This document shows positions 56,716 to 64,000 of a stretch of DNA of 64,000 bases, piece after piece (position 1 is the stretch's first letter; each line of letters begins with the position of its first letter). Source of the stretch: Shewanella holmiensis (GTDB lineage Bacteria > Pseudomonadota > Gammaproteobacteria > Enterobacterales > Shewanellaceae); NCBI RefSeq assembly GCF_025370255.1, contig NZ_JAMTCD010000008.1, positions 109,094 to 173,093 of the forward strand, in the 5' to 3' direction. The notes under the pieces are model-generated. The model searched no databases. It was not told where the DNA came from and saw only the letters and a program-made list of their open reading frames with translations. Position numbers and translations under genes: made by a program.

Positions 56716-57865
56716 AAGACAACCAGCTGATTAATCTAATCCAAAAACGCCCAAACACATTCACCACACTACTGTCATCGGTGTAAACGATGACATCAGC
56801 CTGCCCACCTACCCGTTTAAATCCTTTTGCGACATCATCATCAAATTTAATCGTTACAGGAAATCGCTGTGATTGACGTAACCAACCTGTTTGCCCAGCA
56901 GTTTGAGCGAGTTTACCATTCTGTTCATTTTGGCCCCAATCAACACCATAATCGATAAAAGCAACTTTACCCTTAAAAATTTTCCCTGGTGCAAAATCTA
57001 GTGCAAATTCCGCAGTATCGCCCGGTTTCATATTACCTAAACTATTTTCACGAAAACTGGCTTCAATCCATACATCCTCAGCTGAAATAAACGTCATTAC
57101 AGGCTGACCAGCAGCTGCATAAACGCCTTCTTTAAGTCTAAAGTTTGCCGCTACGCCATCGCTTGGAGCAATTATCTTTGTTCTTTGTAAATTGATATTA
57201 GCTTGCTCAAGTGCCAGTAAAGCTGATTTTACGTTAGTGTTATTGTCACCTTCGCTGCCTAAACGTTCTTTTGATTTGGCAAGATCTGCATTTGCACTGG
57301 CCACTCCAGCTTCGGCGCTTGTCAGTTCAGCACGGGCATTATCTGCATCCGCTTCTGACATAACCCCTTTTTTCACCATCGCGAAAATACGTTTAGATTG
57401 AACTTGGGCATTTTTTAAATTGGCTTGAGCGTTAGTTACTTTCGCTTCTGAGGCGGTGACATTGGCAGTTAACGCCCCCATGTTTTGACCCGCTTTAGTC
57501 ACATTTTGCTCTGCAGTTTGCAGCGCAATCTCATAATCAATGGGATTAATTTGTGCCAGTACATCCCCCTTCTTGACAGGCGTATTTGGGGATACAGAAA
57601 TTTTAATAATTTCTCCAGATACCTGCGGCGTAATAGGGACAATAAATCCTCTGACACGCCCTAAATCGGTAATTGGAATAAACCTGTCTGCAATTAGATG
57701 AAATATGAATATGCCAAATACGACGAGTAAAATAATGTTGGTGACTTTTCTAATATTGAGGTTTTTTGCATTATCCTGTGCGAGTTGTTGCGTTGAAACG
57801 TCCGTCGTCTCTTCTGTTTTATCTGTAACTTGTGTATCTGAAGATTGTTGCTTGTTAGTTGTCAT
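56705..57865 (-). CDS. HlyD-family secretion protein (EmrA-like adaptor)
   Basis: 386 residues. Thr/Gln-rich cytoplasmic N terminus (1-38), one transmembrane helix (about 41-60), a lipoyl-like region (GEIIKISVSPNTPVKKGDVLAQINPIDYEIALQTAEQNV), a long alpha-hairpin (about 115-215, Ala-rich) and a beta-barrel (IIAPSDGVAANFRLKEGVYAAAGQPVMTF). First gene of the HlyD / DUF2955 / AI-2E group; AAAGGA five bases before the ATG. Confidence 0.93.
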   Translation of the reverse strand: MTTNKQQSSDTQVTDKTEETTDVSTQQLAQDNAKNLNIRKVTNIILLVVFGIFIFHLIADRFIPITDLGRVRGFIVPITPQVSGEIIKISVSPNTPVKKGDVLAQINPIDYEIALQTAEQNVTKAGQNMGALTANVTASEAKVTNAQANLKNAQVQSKRIFAMVKKGVMSEADADNARAELTSAEAGVASANADLAKSKERLGSEGDNNTNVKSALLALEQANINLQRTKIIAPSDGVAANFRLKEGVYAAAGQPVMTFISAEDVWIEASFRENSLGNMKPGDTAEFALDFAPGKIFKGKVAFIDYGVDWGQNEQNGKLAQTAGQTGWLRQSQRFPVTIKFDDDVAKGFKRVGGQADVIVYTDDSSVVNVFGRFWIRLISWLSYVR

Positions 57866-58137
57866 AAAAATCCTTTGTAATCTGGCTAACTTAAAGCATA
57901 CCGACCCTGTGTACTAAGCCGGTGACTCGGCAACTAATTGTTAATTCATATAATTTAATAAAATAGCTAAATCTCAAAGATATTTCCATGTAATTTAAAC
58001 TATTTTTATTAGTCTTCAGTGACTTGCAGTAGTTATAAATTAGAGTGTTTGTAAAATGATGTGCTGCTTTTTTGTGGCACATTTTTAACATTGGCAATCG
58101 CATTAACAAGTTAATAATCAACGCCAATAGAACAATA

Positions 58138-58824
58138 TTAGATAAACGACATCACTTCGGCATGGGTTAATAGCCGCCATTCTCCTGTAGGGATATCTAG
58201 CACAACTTGGCCAATTTGTTCACGGTGTAATTTGTTGACGCGGTTACCTACAGCAAAAAACATTCTTTTGATTTGATGATAACGGCCTTCGGTGATAGTT
58301 AATTTCACTTCATAATCATTAATGATGTTTATTTTAGCCGCCAATGTCGGTTTCGTTTCACCTTGCAAGAGTATGCCTTGTTGGATTTTCGTTACGGCCT
58401 CATCACAAATCGGCTTTGCTAATGTCACTCGATACACTTTAGGGCAATGACTCTGCGGTCGGGTAATGTTAAAGGACCAACGGCCATCATCGGTTATTAA
58501 TACCAAACCTGTCGTATCGGCATCTAATCGCCCGACTATGTGTAACTCGTCTTTATCCGCAATATTTAACGAAGACAGTAAAGATGGATAATGGCCATCA
58601 AGGTTAGAACTTAAGGTGTGAGTTTGCTTATGCATTAACAGGTACCGAAATGGTCTAGTTACAAGTAGAGCCCCATTGTGCTCAATCTTATTATCTTCAT
58701 GTACCTGACAATTTACTTTTGTTTCTACCACGCCATTTACTGACACATTGCCGTCACAAATTTGAGTAACAACCTCGGTTTTTGTTAATCGAGTACTTTT
58801 TAGCACAAATTTATCAAGTCGCAT
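58138..58824 (-). CDS. rsuA: 16S rRNA pseudouridine(516) synthase
   Basis: 228 residues. N-terminal S4 RNA-binding domain (MRLDKFVLKSTRLTKTEV), then the RsuA-family catalytic motif GRLDADTTGLVLITDDGRWSF with the catalytic Asp, and the late motif EGRYHQIKRMFFAVGNRVNKLHR. Length and motifs fit RsuA better than RluE or RluF. Monocistronic, on its own. Confidence 0.92.
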   Translation of the reverse strand: MRLDKFVLKSTRLTKTEVVTQICDGNVSVNGVVETKVNCQVHEDNKIEHNGALLVTRPFRYLLMHKQTHTLSSNLDGHYPSLLSSLNIADKDELHIVGRLDADTTGLVLITDDGRWSFNITRPQSHCPKVYRVTLAKPICDEAVTKIQQGILLQGETKPTLAAKINIINDYEVKLTITEGRYHQIKRMFFAVGNRVNKLHREQIGQVVLDIPTGEWRLLTHAEVMSFI

Positions 58825-58910
58825 GTGATTTGTTACTGTCCAGATTCAAAGTTGTTTACCATTAGATTAGGAAAGATTCAGATCTACTCTAGATCCTGCA
58901 ACATTATGGA

Positions 58911-59045
58911 TTAGGTAGATAAAAGCGCTAACGCGGCAGCTTGATCCATTGGTTTACCGTGATAATAGCCCTGAGTCTTTGCGATACCAATCAATTGCAA
59001 AGCCACATATTGTGCCCAGTGGATTAGCGCCAAAAGCAAACATCA
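58911..59045 (-). pseudogene. Relic of an EAL-domain protein, C-terminal end
   Basis: A stop-bounded minus-strand frame reads LALIHWAQYVALQLIGIAKT followed by QGYYHGKPMDQAAALALLST and a stop. QGYYHGKP is the typical end of an EAL phosphodiesterase domain (…QGYYFSKP). The upstream frame is broken and no longer codes for the remaining domain, so this is a small degraded remnant between rsuA and the RecX-like gene. Confidence 0.65.
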
Positions 59046-59064
59046 ATGATGTTAAACGTGGGTA

Positions 59065-59874
59065 TTATTTCTCTTCATCAGACATAGCATATTTTATTTG
59101 ATCGCTATCAAAGCCTTTACGGCTTAAATAAGCATAGGCTTTAGACTTTTGTTTGTAATCAGATAAATCGTAACGTTTTTTTGCTAACTCATTTTTACAA
59201 CTGAAGTAAAAATCAAATTCATCCGCTAATTCTAATTGGTACAGGGCGTCTTCAAATTCACTCATATCTACCAGCCGCTGTTTTAGCTCCTGCAAAATTA
59301 ATGTTTTACCCTTACCTTTTTTATACAGCTTAATAATTTCTGCCTTTAAATCGACTTTATCGGCTTTTATGGCCAATTTACTTCGTAAAGTGTCCCGCTG
59401 CGGGTGCTGTGCTAATGCATGTTCAATTTCAGCACGCGAAAACCCTTTAGTGGTCATTTGGCTAAAGACTTTCTCTCGACTAGTATGATGAAAATCATCA
59501 AACTTACTGAGCAGCCTTGATGTGGCCAAAGCATAATAATCGATATTTTGCTGCTCTATCACTTGTTCAATCGCATTATCTATGTCAGTGATACTTAGCC
59601 CGCGCAATTGCAATTTACGTTTTATTGCACCTTTACCCAATTGATTGCTAAAAGCCAACTCGCAATAACGAATAGCAAACTCATAGTCATTTTTTAAATA
59701 ACCATTATCAACTAACTGGGTGATGACGGTTTCAATCCACTGTTGATTGTCAGTTTTTCGTTCAAGCTTGGTGCGGATTTCATTGACGGTAAAGTCTTGT
59801 TGAGCAAGATGCCAATAAGCATTGCTGAAAACGTTATCAATGGTTGTGGCTTGGCGTAATGGCTTTTGCTTCAT
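59065..59874 (-). CDS. RecX-like protein, longer than typical RecX
   Basis: 269 residues, compared with about 150-160 for most RecX. The sequence is built of three-helix repeats with the usual pattern (AYWHLAQQDFTVNEIRTKL at the start, KVFSQMTTKGFSRAEIEHAL, and KAYAYLSRKGFDSDQIKYAM at the end) and a conserved DNxIDYYALA-like segment. RecX inhibits RecA filaments. Not next to recA. It may be a second, extended RecX of this lineage; its own role is unproved. Confidence 0.7.
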   Translation of the reverse strand: MKQKPLRQATTIDNVFSNAYWHLAQQDFTVNEIRTKLERKTDNQQWIETVITQLVDNGYLKNDYEFAIRYCELAFSNQLGKGAIKRKLQLRGLSITDIDNAIEQVIEQQNIDYYALATSRLLSKFDDFHHTSREKVFSQMTTKGFSRAEIEHALAQHPQRDTLRSKLAIKADKVDLKAEIIKLYKKGKGKTLILQELKQRLVDMSEFEDALYQLELADEFDFYFSCKNELAKKRYDLSDYKQKSKAYAYLSRKGFDSDQIKYAMSDEEK

Positions 59875-60074
59875 AACGAATTATTTGACCGATTGAGTAA
59901 ATGACCAGTTTAGCAGAACTCACTTTGAGCTCAAATCCACTATCAAGATTACTAAAATTTGAAGGTTGAGGCTGAATTTATCTTTGAATACAAAAACGGG
60001 ATTGGTTTAAGAAGCCAATCCCGATTGTCAAAAGTGAGTAGTGATTAATTCGATATATATTAATTAACTATTTA

Positions 60075-61778
60075 TCAACTCAGTGATGGTGTGCGAGGCG
60101 GGACCATGCGCTTGTTGCCTGTTGCCTCAAACGCACCTGCCAATTTAAGTAGGTTGTTGTCGTCATAAGCACGGCCTGCAAAAGTCAAACCCACAGGCAT
60201 GCCAATATCTGCCATCACGCCCATCGGCACAGTAACTGTCGGAACACCTAAATGGCGAATAGCAAGATTGCCGTTAGCCACCCAAATACCGTTGCTCCAG
60301 GCAATATCAGCAGACACAGGATTAACATGTGCATCTGCAGGCCCAACATCAGCCACCGTTGGGAACAACACAGCATCAAGTTTGTGTTCGTCCATCCAGT
60401 CTTCCAGATCCAGCTTACGGGTTTTTTCTAAACCACGCAGACCATCTGGAATGCTATCTATTTGGTTATAGGATTTTAGACCCCGTTTAGCCATATTGAC
60501 ATACTCATCCATGCCTGCGGCAAGGTCGCCCTCACGATTTGGCAAGGTGCCAAGATCATGCGGAAAAATCAAATAACCATTCACATCTTCCAGTTTATTC
60601 AATTTAGGGTCATTATTGGCACGTAAAAACTCATCAAAAGCCCAGCCGGATAATGCCCACAGCTCATCATCAAGAAACTCAGGAGTCACAATACCGCGAT
60701 TGAATACCGTCGGCGTACCAGGGCGATCACCTTCGCAGTTTGATACCAATGGAAAATCCACTTCAATCACTTCAGATCCGGCAGATTCAAGCGCTTTACG
60801 GGCAGCTTGCCAAAGATCAATCACCGATGCGCGGGTATTAATGCGCTGGCCAGTAGGACCACCTATGCCAGGATTTTCACTGGTGCCAGCCAATTCGTCC
60901 TTGTTGATGTACATGCGTGGCACACCAAAACGTTTGCCTTTGAGGGAGTCAGCTTGCGCTGCCAGATCTAAATAAGATTGTGGACGCACACTTGATGCTT
61001 TAGGGATGTCTACCCAAGGCTGTAAACGCCATAAGTCGCCACGGGTAATAGGATCATCAGCAACAATAACATCTAGTACTTCAAGCATATCTGCCATTGT
61101 ACGGGTATAAGGCACCACAACATCCATAGTCGGTGTTAACGGCCAGTTACCGCGCACAGAAATAACGCCCCGTGACGGAGTATAGGCACACAAACCATTA
61201 TTTGATGCAGGCCCACGACCGCTCGACCAGGTTTCTTCTGCTAAACCAAAAGCAGAATAACTTGCAGCCGTACCGGTGCCAGCGCCATTTGAAGACCCCG
61301 ATGCAAAGGGTGCTGTTAAGTAATCAGCATTGTATGGACTTTCGGCGCGACCATAGTGACCGCGTTGCATGCCACCATTTGCCATAGGAGGCATATTAGT
61401 TTTACCTAAACATATGGCTCCAGCCTCGCGAAGACGCTCGACCGCAAAAGCATCGTATTGGGCTACTAAATTTTTAAATGCAGGACTGCCAGATGCGGCC
61501 GTAAGCCCCTTCACTAAATAACTGTCTTTTGCAGTATAAGGAATGCCATCAAGTGGGCTCAGTGTTTCGCCTTTAGCGCGGCGCGCATCAGAAGCTTCAG
61601 CCTCTTTTATGGCGTCAGGGTTATGAACCACTAGCGCATTTAGCTTGGTGTTTGTTGCTGGGCCGTCATAAGCTTCCACCCTTGCGAGATAAGACTTAAC
61701 CAGTTCAACTGCAGTGGTACGACCGGACTCTAGGGCGGCACGCAGCTCAGCAATGGAAACTTCAGTTACTTCAAACAT
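60075..61778 (-). CDS. Amidase signature family protein
   Basis: 567 residues, hydrolase of the AS family. Catalytic Lys in PYTAKDSYLVKG (about residues 86-97); the cis-Ser region is ASGSSNGAGTGTA (about 160-172); the nucleophile region EETWSSGRGPASNN differs from the common ET(D/G)GSIR-PAS. The substrate is unknown. Relatives include glutamyl-tRNA amidotransferase A-like amidases. GAGG precedes the ATG. Just downstream of aguA in the same direction (121 bases between them). Confidence 0.88.
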   Translation of the reverse strand: MFEVTEVSIAELRAALESGRTTAVELVKSYLARVEAYDGPATNTKLNALVVHNPDAIKEAEASDARRAKGETLSPLDGIPYTAKDSYLVKGLTAASGSPAFKNLVAQYDAFAVERLREAGAICLGKTNMPPMANGGMQRGHYGRAESPYNADYLTAPFASGSSNGAGTGTAASYSAFGLAEETWSSGRGPASNNGLCAYTPSRGVISVRGNWPLTPTMDVVVPYTRTMADMLEVLDVIVADDPITRGDLWRLQPWVDIPKASSVRPQSYLDLAAQADSLKGKRFGVPRMYINKDELAGTSENPGIGGPTGQRINTRASVIDLWQAARKALESAGSEVIEVDFPLVSNCEGDRPGTPTVFNRGIVTPEFLDDELWALSGWAFDEFLRANNDPKLNKLEDVNGYLIFPHDLGTLPNREGDLAAGMDEYVNMAKRGLKSYNQIDSIPDGLRGLEKTRKLDLEDWMDEHKLDAVLFPTVADVGPADAHVNPVSADIAWSNGIWVANGNLAIRHLGVPTVTVPMGVMADIGMPVGLTFAGRAYDDNNLLKLAGAFEATGNKRMVPPRTPSLS

Positions 61779-61899
61779 GTTACGACCTCTTATTGAAAGG
61801 CAATTGTGTAGAAGATCAATGCTCTAAAAGATAGATATCATCAAAGACAGTGATTAGTGATTAATTATTCACTGTCTTCATATTGGTCTTGGTTTTTAT

Positions 61900-63012
61900 T
61901 TATCGCCCTGAAGGGATCTGCTGGGTAATACAATGAATATTACCCCCACCCAATAAGATTTCACGGGCTGGTACGCCAACAATCTCATACTCAGGGAAAA
62001 TCTCCTGCAATTTTTGTGCAGCAATATCGTCCGTTAGAGGGTCAAGCAGTGGGAACACAATTCGTTGGTTAGTAATTAAAAAGTTAACATAAGAACCGGC
62101 TAAACGTTCACCCGCTGTACGAGGCACACCCGAACCTTGGGTTACACCTTGCGCTTCTTCAGCTGTGCAATACAAAGGACCTGGTTGTGGCAATAAATGA
62201 ATTTTCAACTTACGACCTTGTGCATCAACCGTATTTTGTAAAACCTCTAAAGCCGCTTTTGAACGAGGATATTGAGGATCTGTTTGATCATCAGTCCAGT
62301 GTAAAATCACTTCTCCAGGGCGAGCGAAACAACACATATTATCGATATGTCCGTCGGTCTCATCCATGTAAACGCCTTCTTCTAACCAGATAAACTGTTG
62401 CACATTTAAATAGTCAGATAGTAATGCTTCTATCTGTTCACGGGTTAGATCAGGGTTGCGGTTACTGTTAAGTAAACATTCAACACTGGTCAAACAGGTA
62501 CCTTCACCATCGACATGAATTGATCCACCTTCAAGGATCAGCGGCGCTTGATAACGCTCAAAACCATGCACAGATAACATCTTTTGTGCGACTTGTTCGT
62601 CCTTATCCCATGGCGAGTACAAACCGCCATTTAAACCGCCCCAAGCATTAAATCCCCAATCAACACCACGGCATTCCCCCTTGGAATTGACGACAACAGT
62701 AGGGCCAGTATCACGAGCCCAGCAATCATCGCTATCAATTTCAACTAAAGTAACGTGTGACGGCATAACAGTCTTAGCTTGGGCTAAAAATGCTTTAGGT
62801 ACGCCCATATAAACAGGTGCTGCTGGAGCTATGGCATCTGCAACCTTAGCAAACGTCGCCTGAGCATAAGCACCTGCTGAGCGCCAATTGTCTGGACGAT
62901 GTGGCCAAATCATCCATACCGCTTGCTGCGGTGCCCACTCACCAGGCATGCTAAATCCATCTTGAGATGGCTTAGTCGTTAACATAGCGGCATCCACATT
63001 CACGTTGGTCAT
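61900..63012 (-). CDS. aguA: Agmatine deiminase
   Basis: 370 residues of the peptidyl-arginine-deiminase fold, converting agmatine to N-carbamoylputrescine and ammonia. Marks: [60 protein letters not shown], and the active-site Cys in [14 protein letters not shown] near the C terminus. GGAGA precedes the ATG. No aguB (N-carbamoylputrescine amidase) is next to it; the neighbouring amidase is from a different superfamily. Confidence 0.93.
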   Translation of the reverse strand: MTNVNVDAAMLTTKPSQDGFSMPGEWAPQQAVWMIWPHRPDNWRSAGAYAQATFAKVADAIAPAAPVYMGVPKAFLAQAKTVMPSHVTLVEIDSDDCWARDTGPTVVVNSKGECRGVDWGFNAWGGLNGGLYSPWDKDEQVAQKMLSVHGFERYQAPLILEGGSIHVDGEGTCLTSVECLLNSNRNPDLTREQIEALLSDYLNVQQFIWLEEGVYMDETDGHIDNMCCFARPGEVILHWTDDQTDPQYPRSKAALEVLQNTVDAQGRKLKIHLLPQPGPLYCTAEEAQGVTQGSGVPRTAGERLAGSYVNFLITNQRIVFPLLDPLTDDIAAQKLQEIFPEYEIVGVPAREILLGGGNIHCITQQIPSGR

Positions 63013-63548
63013 GAGATTTGTCTCCAGTAATGCTGAAATAATCTAAAGGCTGCGCCCTCATATAGGGCGGAAGAATAAAAATACATCTAATTTAAATCAA
63101 ATTATCGCAATTGCCATACAAAAAAGGCCGATATTGTCACGTTTCAACTGACACAGTTTTAGCTTAGTAGGCATACAGTTATATATCATATCACTTAAGA
63201 CTGCCTAGGCTAAATAGTTGAATGTAGAACATTGATATGAATTTTTAGGCGATAACATGGATGTGGGGATGATTAATGATAAATCACAGCTAATGATATG
63301 TTTTTATACCTACTTGCTGATATGAAGAAACTTCATCAATTGATGTTTTATTAGCTCATTACGTAGCAAAGTGAATAGCTTTAACATTAGCCAAAAAACA
63401 TAACATTTGGGTTAAATTTTGCCCTATCGTGTCTTGTAATAATAAACTGGTTTTACCATAACAATTCAAAACATGGCAAAGGCAATGCTTTGTTCAGACG
63501 TATCAATTGACAATCTAATCGACTAGATCACGATAACGAAGATAGTAA
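63013..63548. other. Intergenic region between aguA and the IS fragment
   Basis: About 540 bases of A+T-rich sequence. Apart from the hairpin above I see nothing convincing. All frames immediately before the transposase fragment contain stops, so no IS3-type orfA is present. Confidence 0.5.
63053..63069. repeat. Short hairpin in the aguA leader
   Basis: CGCCCT (63053-63058) and AGGGCG (63064-63069) pair around a five-base loop, 40 bases upstream of the aguA start codon. It could be part of the 5' leader, with unknown effect. Confidence 0.35.
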
Positions 63549-64000
63549 AACTGTAGTGGCATAGTTATTTTGGCCACCTACAGACTCGATGAACAATTTG
63601 CGCTAATCAGCCAACTCAAGCAGAGCCACTCTATTCTTACAATTTGTAATGCATTCAAAGTGCATCGAAGTAGCTATAAATATTGGCTAAAAAGAAAAGA
63701 CCATATCGATGCTGATTTTACCATTTTATGCAGTGAAGTGAAGGCCGCGCATAGTATTAGTAATGGCTCTGCCGATGCTAGAACGATAGCGCAATTAGTG
63801 ACGAACAAAGGGATTAAACTCAGTCGTTATCGAGCTCGTAAACTCATGCTCAAGCTTGGATTAGTGAGTTGTCAGCAGCCTAAGCATGCTTATAGGAAAG
63901 CAACACAAGAGCATGTCGCTATCCCTATTACGCTTAATCGACAGTTTGCTGTTACCCAACCAGATCAAGTGTGGTGTGGCGACGTGACGTATGTTTGGGT
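63549..64000 (+). mobile_element. IS3-family transposase OrfB, 5'-truncated and cut by the window edge
   Basis: A frame open to the end of the window translates to an OrfB: TYRLDEQFALISQLKQSHSI, then AFKVHRSSYKYWLKRK, ARTIAQLVTNKGIKLSRYRA and the catalytic-domain entry TLNRQFAVTQPDQVWCGDVTYVW, where the Asp of GDVTY is the first DDE residue. There is no start codon at the beginning and no orfA upstream, so the left part of the element seems to be missing. The right part lies beyond the window. Confidence 0.85.

Overview
The window is gammaproteobacterial chromosomal DNA, most likely from a Shewanella species. I infer this from an rsxABCDGE-nth operon whose RsxC has a Lys/Ala-rich repeat tail, a cmoA-cmoB pair, a ruvC-ruvA-ruvB cluster behind yebC and aspS, a YnhF-like small protein, five tandem tRNA-Asn genes, and moderate A+T content. 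No rRNA, CRISPR array, plasmid or phage module is visible. The only mobile element is an IS3-type transposase fragment at the right edge. The genus is an inference from gene content and was not checked by a search.

Layout. 1-7.5 kb: a 5'-truncated dGTPase-like gene, an EamA transporter, nudL, a small membrane protein, asnS and uvrB. 7.5-9.4 kb: a long decayed intergenic region with two opposed DnaA-box sequences and possible gene relics, then five identical tRNA-Asn genes behind one promoter. 9.4-18.3 kb: a degenerate GGDEF/EAL (CsrD-like) protein, the Rsx/Rnf electron-transport operon, nth, and a 27-residue YnhF-like membrane protein. 18.7-27.8 kb: gloA, a large TonB-dependent receptor with a CRP-like site far upstream, ruvB, ruvA, ruvC, yebC and aspS. 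28.4-39.8 kb: a triple-periplasmic-domain diguanylate cyclase, cmoAB, and a five-gene envelope cluster (retropepsin-like lipoprotein, inactive transglutaminase with a 7TM domain, ATP-grasp ligase, M3-like pseudopeptidase, secreted unknown protein), then grxD. 40-45.7 kb: sodB and the PrkA-YeaH-SpoVR stress operon. 46-57.9 kb: a lipoprotein adaptor with two tandem RND pumps, a frameshifted metallo-beta-lactamase-fold gene, then an opposite-strand AI-2E / DUF2955-like / HlyD export group. 58-64 kb: rsuA, an EAL-protein relic, an extended RecX-like protein, an amidase, agmatine deiminase and the IS3 fragment.

How the genes work together. Most of the window is housekeeping: translation (asnS with tRNA-Asn, aspS, cmoAB, rsuA), DNA repair (uvrB, nth, ruvABC, RecX-like) and redox or stress functions (rsx, grxD, sodB, gloA, prkA operon). 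The part least explained by known biology is the envelope cluster at 33.3-39.4 kb. There a periplasmic aspartic protease-like lipoprotein, a membrane protein with a dead transglutaminase domain, a cytoplasmic ATP-grasp amide ligase, a peptidase-fold protein that lacks its metal site, and a secreted unknown protein lie end to end with overlapping or closely spaced genes. This suggests one peptide-handling or envelope-modifying system.
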